Positions 25,119 through 33,759 of a stretch of 64,000 bases of DNA are shown one piece after another. Source of the DNA: Thermoguttaceae bacterium (GTDB lineage: Bacteria > Planctomycetota > Planctomycetia > Pirellulales > Thermoguttaceae); NCBI GenBank assembly GCA_028695965.1, contig JAQVHZ010000007.1, positions 1 through 64,000 on the forward strand, given 5' to 3'. The notes beneath the pieces are model-generated. The model made no database searches, had not been told where the DNA came from, and saw only the letters and a list, made by a program, of their open reading frames with translations. Both the position numbers and the translations under genes were made by a program. The first letter of the stretch is position 1. Every line of letters starts with the position of its first letter.

Positions 25119-26807
25119 ATGAATTATCGAATTATCAGCGCGTTTTTAGGGATGATCGCCGTAATTTTGGGGTTGAGTATGTTTTTGTGCTTACCCTGGG
25201 GATTGCCCGCGTTTGGCGGTGGCAGTTCGGAAGTTCGAGGCGCGGTTGGGCTCCTTTTGAGCGGCGGCTTATCCACCCTTCTTGGCGCAACCCTTATCGT
25301 TTTAGGGCGCCGAGCCGACAAGCAACGATTGTTTCGTAAAGAAGCGATCATTATTGTGTCACTAAGTTGGATTTTAGCAATTATTTTAAGCGCGACTCCT
25401 TATCTTTTCAGCAAGACAGAACGTGTTCCCGGCGTGCCTATGTCTTTTTGCGACGCGTTGTTCGAATCAGCGTCAGGGTTGACGACGACGGGCGCGACCG
25501 TGTTTGGCGAATTGGAGAATACCGAGACTCTTCCTAGAACGATTCTCTTTTGGCGCGGTATGACGCATTTTCTTGGCGGATTGGGCGTAGTCTGTATTTT
25601 TGTCGTTCTGATAGGACACGGTTCTGGCGGAAAGGCTGTCATGAAGATAGAACATTCCGTTTCTGGAAGTATACCAGCGTCAAAGATAAGGACTCAGGCA
25701 ACCTATTTGTTTTACGTCTACATATCGTTAAATGTAGCCTGTGGGTTACTGCTCCTTCTATGCGGTATGTCGCTTTATGACGCAATCACTCATTCATTTT
25801 CTGTTATTGCCACTGGCGGATTCAGCACGCATAATGCGAGTATTGCGTATTTTACCGGCGCTCCTCACACGAACGGTCTTGCGATCGAGTGCGTTATCAT
25901 TTTTTTCATGATTGTATCCGGTACAAATCATTGGCTCCTCTATTGGGCGGCGATTGGACAGCCGCAACGACTTTTTCGCGATTCAGAGTGGCGATTGTAC
26001 GTCAGCTTGATTTTGTTGGGGATTGCGATTACGACAAGCTTTGGGCTTCTGCATGGCGACTTTCGTATAGCGCCTAAAACGCAAGACGGACCGCCGGCGG
26101 TTGGCGTGGCGCTAGATGGAATCTTAACGAACGACGGATCAGAAGATCCCGAAACATTGAACAGACGTCCGCAGACGACGATTAATACGTCGGCGGAGCA
26201 CGCTCACCCTCTAAACGCCGTTCATCGTTCGGCGTTTCACGTTGTGTCTTTAATGACAGGAGTTGGTTTTGTTACGGAACGTTACGAACTTTGGAACTCA
26301 ACGTCGCTGACCGTCTTGATGATTCTAATGTTTGTCGGAGGGTGCGCTGGGAGCACTTCGGGCGGCGCTAAAGTCTTCCGCGTTTTGCTTTCGTTTAAAG
26401 CCCTGATACGTTATCTTTCCGAGACGTTTAGTCCAAACGTTGTGAGAACAACGCGGCTTGACGGCGAGAATGTCGACAAAGGCTCTCTTTATTCAGCGGT
26501 CGTCTATATTTTCGTTATGGAGATTCTCATCTTTTTCCCGGCGATTTTTGTGATGAGTTTTGAACCGAATGGTATTTGGTTAGCGCGCGGAGAATCTCAG
26601 GAGGAGAAGATGACGGATATTTATGTCGCATCGATTTCTTTGTTTGGAAATGTCGGACCGGCGTTTGGCGCTTTAGGTTCCTTTGAGAACTATGGCGCTC
26701 TAACCGGTCCGACGAAATTGGTCTTTAGCTCAGCTATGCTTTTAGGTCGTCTTGAAGTTTGGACCGTATTGGCGTTGCTTTCGCCTAATTTCTGGCGCGA
26801 CCGTTAA
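25119..26807 (+). CDS. Potassium uptake protein, TrkH family
   Basis: Membrane subunit of a Trk/Ktr-type K+ uptake system. The 562 residues carry about ten to twelve hydrophobic segments and the four pore loops with their selectivity-filter Gly residues: SASGLTTTGATVFG, SVIATGGFSTHN, SLMTGVGFVTE and LFGNVGPAFG. The inner segment GSTSGGAKVFRVLL before the last pore repeat is also typical. An insertion between residues about 320 and 365 is hydrophilic and Thr/Asn-rich. The regulatory TrkA/KtrA partner is not in the window. Its stop (TAA) directly abuts the stop of the convergent gene, with no base between. Confidence 0.94.
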   Translation: MNYRIISAFLGMIAVILGLSMFLCLPWGLPAFGGGSSEVRGAVGLLLSGGLSTLLGATLIVLGRRADKQRLFRKEAIIIVSLSWILAIILSATPYLFSKTERVPGVPMSFCDALFESASGLTTTGATVFGELENTETLPRTILFWRGMTHFLGGLGVVCIFVVLIGHGSGGKAVMKIEHSVSGSIPASKIRTQATYLFYVYISLNVACGLLLLLCGMSLYDAITHSFSVIATGGFSTHNASIAYFTGAPHTNGLAIECVIIFFMIVSGTNHWLLYWAAIGQPQRLFRDSEWRLYVSLILLGIAITTSFGLLHGDFRIAPKTQDGPPAVGVALDGILTNDGSEDPETLNRRPQTTINTSAEHAHPLNAVHRSAFHVVSLMTGVGFVTERYELWNSTSLTVLMILMFVGGCAGSTSGGAKVFRVLLSFKALIRYLSETFSPNVVRTTRLDGENVDKGSLYSAVVYIFVMEILIFFPAIFVMSFEPNGIWLARGESQEEKMTDIYVASISLFGNVGPAFGALGSFENYGALTGPTKLVFSSAMLLGRLEVWTVLALLSPNFWRDR

Positions 26808-27422
26808 TTAGCGCAGTCTCGTTTCAGCGTCAAGCACGTGTGAGACAAGCTTCTTATGTTCGTCGGTGAGTTCCTTAAACTCTTTGAGAAATTCACGGGC
26901 GGTTTCGTCAATTCTTTTAAACGCCGCGCGTTTTTTCGCGCGCATAGCGACGACAATACCGCCCACGATATAGCCAATGACGGTAATTGGAATCGAAGCG
27001 GTCATAATACCAAAGGCGAGAAGACAGAAGGTCGCCCAGAACAGAACTGATTCGAGACTCCGCATTTGCTGAATCGTTTCCGGGGAATAGTCCTGCTTGC
27101 GAACGGCGTCGGCTTGAGCGCCCGCGAAAAGAGCGAGCGCGACAGACGCGGCGTCGACGCTTCCAAGCGTGTCTGGACTCAGGTAAATCTTGTCCTCTTC
27201 AGCAACGTATTCGTTCTGAAGATAGTTGGAGCTCTTGACAACTTCGATCGATTCGAGCTTCACTTTTTTCAAGAAAGCCTGCAGAACTTTGTCAGAGATA
27301 ATGTTAGTCGAAATTTTCGAGGCTTTAGCAATAGTCTTCGACGCGGTAAATTGCGAATACCAGACGATAAAAAAGAACGGGACCAGAGGAAGGAAACACC
27401 AAAAGGAAATCATCCAATTCAT
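26808..27422 (-). CDS. YugP-like (neutral zinc metallopeptidase 2) protein lacking the HExxH motif
   Basis: A 204-residue membrane protein with an N-terminal helix (residues about 5-23) and another hydrophobic pair near 130-160. From memory of the YugP/peptidase family (PF04298), its layout is the same: a short region IEVVKSSNYLQNEYVAEEDK, then IYLSPDTLGSVDAASVALAL in the place where YugP has KVLRLS...S-IAAIGVAAHEAGHA. The catalytic HEAGH is replaced by FAGAQ here, so the protein would be a pseudoprotease if the alignment holds. GGAG lies seven bases before the ATG. The gene is the last of a minus-strand set beginning with hemE. A plain membrane protein of unknown family is the alternative. 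Confidence 0.7.
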   Translation of the reverse strand: MNWMISFWCFLPLVPFFFIVWYSQFTASKTIAKASKISTNIISDKVLQAFLKKVKLESIEVVKSSNYLQNEYVAEEDKIYLSPDTLGSVDAASVALALFAGAQADAVRKQDYSPETIQQMRSLESVLFWATFCLLAFGIMTASIPITVIGYIVGGIVVAMRAKKRAAFKRIDETAREFLKEFKELTDEHKKLVSHVLDAETRLR

Positions 27423-27536
27423 TTAAACGCTCCATTTTAGATAATTGAAATACGAGAGGACGGCGCTTTTCATCCGAAGGGTAACGCCCTCCGCTTAATC
27501 ATTGAACAACAGCAGATTACGCCTAAGCGCGCATTT

Positions 27537-27983
27537 TCAATTTCGGAGCGACAGAAAGAGCAAGAAGAGACATCGAGCAAAGGAACGCGACGTCATAAAA
27601 TTGCGAAGAAGGTAGACCAAGCCTAGCGACGGTTCAAAGACAAATCGATTAACCGCGGTTTGAAAAGAACTCGAACTAGAAACCTTGCCAAAACATTCGA
27701 TAGCAAAGATTGAACGCGAGCGACTCAAACGCCGTCCGCAACTATATGGGCAATCCCCTTCTATTTGATATGTATTTTTGCCCAAAACAGCCTCGCCGGG
27801 CAAGAAACTGGAAGGCGACCCGTCGTTGGAATCAAGCCAAGGCATTGGAGAGCTTTCGGAGACGGGCGTTTGGGGGTTCAATACGCCGGCGCCAAAATAG
27901 AAGACTCCGTCAATATTAAACGCGAATAGGACAAATCCTAACAAGACTCTTCCAAGTATGGCGTCAAGGAAACGGGTGTTCAT
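27537..27983 (-). CDS. Hypothetical protein downstream of hemE
   Basis: Not recognised. The ATG at 27983 lies 18 nt after the hemE stop and would give 148 residues; the longer track start at 28043 overlaps hemE and is less likely. The N-terminus (MNTRFLDAILGRVLLGFVLF) is hydrophobic and could be a signal or anchor. The middle is Ser/Pro-rich with a CPYSC pair, and the C-terminus is hydrophobic and ends LFLLFLSLRN. No clear ribosome-binding site is visible. The composition is somewhat unusual, and the opposite strand is also partly open, so this may not be a real gene. Confidence 0.4.
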   Translation of the reverse strand: MNTRFLDAILGRVLLGFVLFAFNIDGVFYFGAGVLNPQTPVSESSPMPWLDSNDGSPSSFLPGEAVLGKNTYQIEGDCPYSCGRRLSRSRSIFAIECFGKVSSSSSFQTAVNRFVFEPSLGLVYLLRNFMTSRSFARCLFLLFLSLRN

Positions 27984-28000
27984 AGCGAGTATTGGGGATC

Positions 28001-29047
28001 CTATGCGGCTTTGCGCCAATTTTTGACGGTATTGACGAGGCAAATTACGTTTTCGACAGGCGTTTCTTTGAGAATGCCGTGTCCGAGGTTGAAGACGAAT
28101 CCCGGTTGATCGCCAACAGCGTCAAGGATACGCGTCGCTTCAGCGCGAATAACGTCTTGCGAGGCGAGCAGAACAACAGGATCGAGATTTCCTTGGATGG
28201 CGCGGTCTTTTCCGACGAGTTCCCACGCGCGGTCGATGGGAATACGCCAGTCGACGCCGACGCATTCAGTTCCAACTTCTGCAAATGAAGGAAGAAGCGC
28301 AGGGTTGCCCGTTCCAAAGTAAATAGCGGGAACGCTGGGATCGAGCATGGCGCGCAGTTCTTTCAGCGCCGGCAAGACAAATCGTTGGAAATCTTCAATT
28401 CCCAGACAGCCAATCCAACTGTCAAAAATTTGTATGACGCGCGCCCCTGCGGCAATTTGCGCGTTAAGGTATCGCGCGGCCGATCTTGCAAGCCGACTTA
28501 GCAGTTCTTTCCAGACGTCTGGTTGCGCATACATAATCGTTTTCGTTTTGAGAAACTGACGACTGGTTCCCCCCTCGATAGCGTATCCAGCTAGCGTGAA
28601 CGGGGCGCCGGCGAATCCTATTACCGGAAGGGGCGCTACGATTTGGCGCGTTTGCGCGACCGTCTCGTAAACATAGTCGAGCGCCGAGACGTCAACAAGT
28701 TCATTGACGCGTTTAAGATCGTCTTTCTCACGAAATGGGTTGGCAATATGCGGACCGTCGCCTGCAATAAAGGAGAGTTCGAACCCCATCGGCTCGAGGA
28801 TTGGGAGCAGGTCGGAGAAGATAATTGCAGCGTCGACTCCAATTCTTTCAACAGCCGTCTGCATAACTTCCGCGCACAGTTTCGGACGCTTACAGAGTTC
28901 CAAAAACGAGAGCCCCTCGCGAACGGCGCGGTATTCGGCCATGTAACGTCCAGCTTGGCGCATTAGCCACACGGGAGGGCGTTCAACTTTTTCGCGGCGC
29001 AGGGCTTTTTGGAGTAGTGAATCGGACATAATAGGCTTGATCGGCAT
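28001..29047 (-). CDS. hemE: Uroporphyrinogen decarboxylase
   Basis: Removes four carboxyl groups from uroporphyrinogen III to give coproporphyrinogen III in haem synthesis. Family signatures: PPVWLMRQAGRYMAEYRAVR at about residues 24-43 (signature 1), AAIIFSDLLPILEPMG with the catalytic Asp, GFAGAPFTLAGYAIEG at about 142-157, and IYFGTGNPALLPS/VDWRIPIDRAW later. The length of 348 is normal. Two starts are possible, MPIKPIMSDS at 29047 or MSDSLLQKAL at 29029; neither has a clear Shine-Dalgarno. It may head a minus-strand unit with the two genes that follow. No other haem gene is in the window. Confidence 0.96.
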   Translation of the reverse strand: MPIKPIMSDSLLQKALRREKVERPPVWLMRQAGRYMAEYRAVREGLSFLELCKRPKLCAEVMQTAVERIGVDAAIIFSDLLPILEPMGFELSFIAGDGPHIANPFREKDDLKRVNELVDVSALDYVYETVAQTRQIVAPLPVIGFAGAPFTLAGYAIEGGTSRQFLKTKTIMYAQPDVWKELLSRLARSAARYLNAQIAAGARVIQIFDSWIGCLGIEDFQRFVLPALKELRAMLDPSVPAIYFGTGNPALLPSFAEVGTECVGVDWRIPIDRAWELVGKDRAIQGNLDPVVLLASQDVIRAEATRILDAVGDQPGFVFNLGHGILKETPVENVICLVNTVKNWRKAA

Positions 29048-29163
29048 TGTTGTTTATGAATAAAATATAGTCAAACAGGAACATCTCCTCATCGATAAGT
29101 ATACCTTAATAACGCGAATTTTTCAACAGAGAAAAATAGGGACAGATTTTATTCAAAAATTTC

Positions 29164-29192
29164 TTGAGGAAGCGGCGCGGAGAAGATATACT
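29164..29192 (+). promoter_or_regulatory. Promoter of the 29242 oxidoreductase gene
   Basis: TTGAGG (29164-29169), 17-base spacer, TATACT (29187-29192). The start point is near 29199 and an AGGAGGAG ribosome-binding site precedes the ATG at 29242. Confidence 0.65.
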
Positions 29193-29241
29193 TATACCGT
29201 TAGACTATTTTGCACAACAATGAATATTAGGAGGAGCACAC

Positions 29242-30582
29242 ATGACAACTCGTCGAACGTTTATGAAAGCGTCCGCTTTAGGGTTTGGTTTAGCGGCGTT
29301 GCAGACGCCAAGTTCTCGCGCGCAGATACTTGGCGCAAACGACAAGGCTCGGCTTGCGTTTGTTGGCGTTGCTAATCGCGGCGGTCAACTTCTTAGCTCT
29401 TTTAAGAAGTCGCCCGACGTGAAGGTAGCGGCGTTATGCGATATTGATTCGAGGACTCTTGCGTCGGCGGCAGAACGCTTTGGGGACGGTTCTGAAATTC
29501 AAGTAACGGACTTCCGTCTTTTGTATGACCGCGAGGATATCGACGGTCTTGTTCTTGCGACGCCCGACCACTGGCACGCGTATCAGACGGTTGAAGCGTG
29601 TAAGGCAGGCAAGGACGTCTATTGCGAAAAGCCCCTTTCTACGTCGATTGCAGAAGGTCGGATTATGGTTCAAGCGGCTCGGAAATATAACCGAATTGTC
29701 CAAGTTGGCATTCACCGCCGAAGCGCGCCCCTTTATCATGCTGCGTTTGATTCCGGCTTAGAGAACAAAATTGGTAAAGTAACAGTCGCTCGTACGTCGC
29801 ATTGCTCCAATATGTACCCTGCTGGAATGGGTAAGGCGCAGCCGACGACTCCGCCTGAAGGGCTCGATTGGGAGCTTTGGCTTGGACCGCGCCCCGAGCG
29901 AGAATATCAAGAGAACATCACGCCGTACAAATTTAGGTGGTGGGACGAATACTGCTCTCAAATTGCGAATCAAGGCGTGCATTTCTTCGATCTCATCCGT
30001 TGGGCGCTTAATGAAAAGGCTCCTGCGTCAGTCTGTGCAATGGGCGGGAAGTATGCCGTCGACGACGACCGCACCATACCAGACACGCTCGCCGTTTGTT
30101 TTGAATTTGCGTCGGGCAGACTCGTTACGTTCAATCATTTCGAGTGCAACGGCAATCCGATTATGGCGACGGACGAGAATTACCGCGCTTTGGGTTATGT
30201 TGAATACCGGGGGACGATGGGGACTTGCTATGTGTACGACAATCGTTACATCATCAAGCCGGAGAAACCAGGCCAGTTCCAAACGAAAGAACTGCGCGCG
30301 ACAGAAGAAGTTTATCAGCTTGAAGGGAGCGCGCAGCAAAACTTAGACGTTACGGCGCTTCACGCGCAGAATTTTATCGACTGCATGCGTAGCCGCGAGC
30401 TTCCGAACACCGACGTCGAAGAAGCGCATTTGAGCACGGCGATGAGTCATCTTGCAAATATCTCGCTCAAGACGCGTCTGCGGCTCGATTGGGACGCCGA
30501 AAACGAACGTATCACGAACAGCGAGGAGGCTAACGAACTTCTTGGCGTTTCTTACCGCGATCCGTGGAAGTTGACTCTATAA
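29242..30582 (+). CDS. Gfo/Idh/MocA family oxidoreductase, Tat-exported
   Basis: NAD(P)-dependent oxidoreductase fold, probably acting on a sugar or sugar derivative outside the cytoplasm. The N-terminus TTRRTFMKASALGFGLAALQ is a twin-arginine signal. The Rossmann part has LAFVGVANRGGQLLSSF, LCDIDSRTL and ATPDHWHAYQTVEACKAGKD followed by the family CEKPLS motif at about residues 133-138. The C-terminal alpha/beta domain contains GLDWELWLGP and NQGVHFFDLIRWAL. Tat export suggests it folds with its cofactor in the cytoplasm first. It has a strong AGGAGGAG ribosome-binding site and its own promoter and terminator. Exported members are numerous in Planctomycetes, often in polysaccharide use; the substrate here is unknown. 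Confidence 0.93.
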   Translation: MTTRRTFMKASALGFGLAALQTPSSRAQILGANDKARLAFVGVANRGGQLLSSFKKSPDVKVAALCDIDSRTLASAAERFGDGSEIQVTDFRLLYDREDIDGLVLATPDHWHAYQTVEACKAGKDVYCEKPLSTSIAEGRIMVQAARKYNRIVQVGIHRRSAPLYHAAFDSGLENKIGKVTVARTSHCSNMYPAGMGKAQPTTPPEGLDWELWLGPRPEREYQENITPYKFRWWDEYCSQIANQGVHFFDLIRWALNEKAPASVCAMGGKYAVDDDRTIPDTLAVCFEFASGRLVTFNHFECNGNPIMATDENYRALGYVEYRGTMGTCYVYDNRYIIKPEKPGQFQTKELRATEEVYQLEGSAQQNLDVTALHAQNFIDCMRSRELPNTDVEEAHLSTAMSHLANISLKTRLRLDWDAENERITNSEEANELLGVSYRDPWKLTL

Positions 30583-30640
30583 AGAGTTTTAGCGCTTGCA
30601 GCTATTGAGACGCGCCTTGCAATTTTGCAAGCAAGAACAC

Positions 30641-30695
30641 AACAGCGCCGGGGACAGTATTGGAGAGAACCATTAGTACTGTCCCCGGCGCTGTT
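30641..30695. terminator. Bidirectional intrinsic terminator with 19-bp perfect stem
   Basis: AACAGCGCCGGGGACAGTA (30641-30659) is repeated exactly in inverted form at 30677-30695 around a 17-base loop. It lies between convergent genes (oxidoreductase and tyrS), so it probably serves both. Confidence 0.9.
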
Positions 30696-30720
30696 ATTAT
30701 CTCAACGGAGGAACGAACGT

Positions 30721-32007
30721 TCAGACGAATTTCAGCAAGGCATAGCGTTTTTTGCCGCTTCTTAGAACGACGACTGTTTCGCTGGCAAGAGACGCAGAGG
30801 TTAGCGTGGCGTTGACGTCGGTAACTTGACGGTTGTTGACGTACGCGCCGCCTTGTTGAATAGAGCGTCGCGCGTCGCTCTTCGTCTTTGCAAGTCCGGA
30901 GAGAACAAACGCGTCAATGAGGCTGACTTCGCCATGATCGAGCTGTTCGCGGGTCATTTCATGGCTTGGCACGTCTGCAAAGACCGAATTCAACTCGGCG
31001 TCGGTTAAGCGCTCAATTTCGGCGCCAAAGAAGATAGCCGTCGCTTGCTCTGCAGCGGCTAACCCTTTTTCGCCGTGCGCAAGGAGAGTGAGTTCCTTGG
31101 CGACTTGCTTTTGTAAAATACGTTGTCCAAGATTCGCTTGGTGTTGTTCGATGAGTTCGGTCGCTTCTTCTTGCATAAGATCGGTGAAGAATCGGAACGC
31201 ATTTTCAATATCATTGTCGTCGACATTGACCCAGTACTGATAGAAGTGGTAAGGGCTGGTTCTTTCAGGATCGAGCCAAAGAGCGCCAGATTCCGACTTG
31301 CCCATCTTGTTGCCGTCGCTCTTAAGGAGCAGCTTGCTAGTGAGTCCGTAGAGCTGCACGCTGTCCATGCGGCGCGCTAAGTCAATACCTGCGGTAATGT
31401 TGCCCCATTGATCGCTTCCGCCTGCTTGGACTTCGCAGCCGTAAGTGCGATAGAGGTGAACGAAGTCGTAAGATTGCAGGAGCATATAACTGAATTCGGT
31501 ATAGCTCAACCCATTATCCGACTCGAGTCTGCTCTTGACGGAGTCTTTTGCCATCATAACATTGACGGGAAACATCTTGCCAATGACGCGCAGGAATTCG
31601 AGATAAGAGAAATCTTTCATCCAGTCGTAATTGTTGACCAGCAGAGCGCTGTTCTCAGATTCTTCGAATTCAACGAAATGGGAAAGCTGATTCTTAATGC
31701 ATTCGGCATTGTGCTGCACTTGTTCGAGCGTTTGCAATTTGCGTTCGTCGCTTTTCCCGCTTGGGTCGCCAATCATCCCGGTGGCGCCGCCGACAAGAGC
31801 AATGGGGCGGTGTCCCGCCTTTTGAAAACGACGGAGGTTCATAATAGCGACAAGGTGCCCGACATGAAGGGAGTCAGCGGTTGGGTCGAAGCCGGTATAG
31901 ACCGTTCGAGGCTTTTCCATAAGGAATTCGCCGAGCTTTTCATCGGTTACTTGGTTTAGAAGGCCACGCCAGGTCATTTCCTTGATGACGTCTACAGTAA
32001 CGCTCAT
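30721..32007 (-). CDS. tyrS: Tyrosyl-tRNA synthetase
   Basis: Class I aminoacyl-tRNA synthetase for tyrosine. The catalytic domain has YTGFDPTADSLHVGHLVAIM (HIGH motif as HVGH, about residues 37-55), the tyrosine-binding SYMLLQSYDFVHLY and GGSDQWGNITAG, and KMGKS as the KMSKS loop near residue 234. The last 65 residues form an S4 RNA-binding domain (VSLIDAFVLSGLAKTKSDAR). Length of 428 matches the E. coli type (424). AAGG lies seven bases before the ATG. It is transcribed alone, ending at the shared 19-bp terminator. Confidence 0.97.
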   Translation of the reverse strand: MSVTVDVIKEMTWRGLLNQVTDEKLGEFLMEKPRTVYTGFDPTADSLHVGHLVAIMNLRRFQKAGHRPIALVGGATGMIGDPSGKSDERKLQTLEQVQHNAECIKNQLSHFVEFEESENSALLVNNYDWMKDFSYLEFLRVIGKMFPVNVMMAKDSVKSRLESDNGLSYTEFSYMLLQSYDFVHLYRTYGCEVQAGGSDQWGNITAGIDLARRMDSVQLYGLTSKLLLKSDGNKMGKSESGALWLDPERTSPYHFYQYWVNVDDNDIENAFRFFTDLMQEEATELIEQHQANLGQRILQKQVAKELTLLAHGEKGLAAAEQATAIFFGAEIERLTDAELNSVFADVPSHEMTREQLDHGEVSLIDAFVLSGLAKTKSDARRSIQQGGAYVNNRQVTDVNATLTSASLASETVVVLRSGKKRYALLKFV

Positions 32008-32554
32008 TATTTTGCCTTAGTGTTATTTTGCTTCAGTAGTTCTGCTAAGTCTAGTTGTAATACAACGTCGCCATACCCTGATTGTTGGCGTAACGGTCTT
32101 CATATTCTATCGTGTTTGTGAAATTTGTAAAATAGAGCCAAGATTGATTTTTGCACAAACAAAAAGGCGTCGACGTCTAAGAAACGTCAACGCCTTAATT
32201 TAGCATTGGAGACGTCTTTCATGCGTTAGAACGTCACAGGCGCAACGCCTCCGCTCTGTCTTATCGGCTACAACCGGCTTCGCCGACTGTTTTGAAGACG
32301 GAATCCTCGTATTTCCAACGGAGAAAGCCTTTGCAAAATGACCGCGCTCTTTTAAATATTGCTATGTCGAATTGGCGCCGTTTATGCGATTTGAAAGAAG
32401 GAGATGTAGAGGTTGACGTATCGCTCGAACTTGCGACGCCTTTTTAGGGCTTAAATCGGCGCTATAATGGAGCGAATCGTTTGGCGCTAGAGCGCGTGTG
32501 AACACATGAGCGCGACGTCGGCGGACGTTACGTTTAGATTGAGACGGTGTAACT
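32008..32554. other. Divergent intergenic region between tyrS and nifU, with an orphan terminator
   Basis: About 550 bases without a supported gene. It contains an intrinsic terminator pointing along the minus strand (32156-32196) that ends no annotated gene, several small GC hairpins at 32240-32290, and a TATAAT (32463-32468) with a poor -35 that could serve nifU. A minus-strand small RNA from 32200-32450 is possible but no promoter was firmly identified. Confidence 0.5.
32156..32196 (-). terminator. Orphan intrinsic terminator upstream of tyrS
   Basis: On the minus strand AAGGCGTTGACGT pairs with ACGTCGACGCCTT (one G.U pair, which is a mismatch on the plus strand) around a 7-base loop, then TTTGTTTGTG. 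The wobble pair favours a minus-strand RNA. Confidence 0.7.
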
Positions 32555-33652
32555 ATGGGATGGCAATATAGCGAGAAGACAAAACAATTGTTCATGGACG
32601 CAGTTCAGGGCAAGACAGGAACCCACGTTGGCGAAGTCGAGAATGCCGACGGCGTAGGCGAACATGGTTCGGTCGCCTGCGGGGACGCGTTGAAATTCAC
32701 GTTTCGCGTTGAGCGCGATCCCGTTGATCCCTTGAAAGATAAGATTGTCGAAGCGAAATTTTTGACCTTTGGCTGCACGTCTGCTATTGCGGCGTCCGAA
32801 GCGCTTTGCCGCATTATAGAAGAACGCGGTTGTTCCCCAATTGAAGCGTTGTCGATTACGAATCAAGACGTTGTTGAATACCTTGAAGGCCTTCCGACAC
32901 AAAAGATTCACTGCTCAGTTATGGGCGCTGAAGCGCTTGAGGCAGCGGTGTTCGATTGGGCGTCGAAGCGCGGCGTCGATATGGAAGCTCTTGGGATCAA
33001 GCGTTCAGATAACGGCGAGGAGGAAGGGCGCTTAGTTTGTAAATGCTTTGGAATCACAGAGCCCTATTTGCGTCGAAAGATTCGGGAACTGAGTTTGAAG
33101 ACAGTCGACGAGGTAACTGGCGCGATTAAAGCTGGCGGCGCTTGCGGAACTTGTCGTGGAGAAATTCAGGACGTCATTAACGAAGTGTGGTCGGCTAGTC
33201 CGTTCAGTTTGGACGCGGACGAAATTTCTGCGACTGAGCCGAATTCTTGTAGCAGGAAGCAGCCCGTCGATTCAGAAATGCTTAAAAGCGAACTCGCAAC
33301 GACTGGATTTGCACCCCTTGCGACCGTTTCGACGGCCAAAGACGGGACGGTAGTTCAGGATCCAACGTTTATAGCTGCGACGTCGGCGACTGTTTCCCCC
33401 GGTGAGTTTGCTAAAGCGTCTGCTTATCAAAAAGCGAAGTTGATAGAAAAAACAATTGACGCTGAAATACGGCCCGTCCTGAAAAGAGACGGCGGCGATT
33501 TGGAGATTGTCGACGTTAAAGAGAATCTTGTTTATGTTCAACTCGTTGGCGCCTGCGACGGCTGCGAGAGCGCAACCCAGACGTTGGAACTTTTGGTGGA
33601 AGCCGTTCTGCAAGATCGATTAGATCCGTCGATCAAGGTTATTCAACTTTAA
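32555..33652 (+). CDS. nifU: NifU-type Fe-S cluster scaffold, three-domain
   Basis: Assembles Fe-S clusters and passes them to target proteins. Three parts are seen: an IscU-like N-terminal domain (residues 1-130) with cysteines in VACGDALKF, FGCTSAIAAS and KIHCSV; a central [2Fe-2S] BFD-like domain (about 150-200) with VCKCFGIT and GGACGTCRGEI; and a C-terminal Nfu domain (about 285-365) with VGACDGCESATQTLE. The linker between the second and third parts is long and Ser/Thr-rich. This is the full NifU layout, but no nifS, iscS or nitrogenase gene is next to it, so it is probably a general Fe-S system. Suitable clients in the window include IspH and the ferredoxin-thioredoxin-reductase-like protein. 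Confidence 0.92.
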   Translation: MGWQYSEKTKQLFMDAVQGKTGTHVGEVENADGVGEHGSVACGDALKFTFRVERDPVDPLKDKIVEAKFLTFGCTSAIAASEALCRIIEERGCSPIEALSITNQDVVEYLEGLPTQKIHCSVMGAEALEAAVFDWASKRGVDMEALGIKRSDNGEEEGRLVCKCFGITEPYLRRKIRELSLKTVDEVTGAIKAGGACGTCRGEIQDVINEVWSASPFSLDADEISATEPNSCSRKQPVDSEMLKSELATTGFAPLATVSTAKDGTVVQDPTFIAATSATVSPGEFAKASAYQKAKLIEKTIDAEIRPVLKRDGGDLEIVDVKENLVYVQLVGACDGCESATQTLELLVEAVLQDRLDPSIKVIQL

Positions 33653-33679
33653 TTCAAGATAGATTAACGCTTAAGACAC

Positions 33680-33727
33680 AATAGCCGCCGTTGCAGCTCT
33701 CACGCGCGCAACGGCGGCTATTTTTTC
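33680..33727 (+). terminator. Intrinsic terminator after nifU
   Basis: AATAGCCGCCGTTGC (33680-33694) pairs perfectly with GCAACGGCGGCTATT (33708-33722), then TTTTC. It also lies past the end of the convergent 33760 gene. Confidence 0.9.
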
Positions 33728-33759
33728 AGATCGACGAATCTGTTACGCTTCTAGGCGTC

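Noticed and set aside
32362-32595. 77-aa minus-strand ORF overlapping the nifU start
   Set aside because: It has no ribosome-binding site or motif, and it overlaps the start of a well-supported gene on the other strand.
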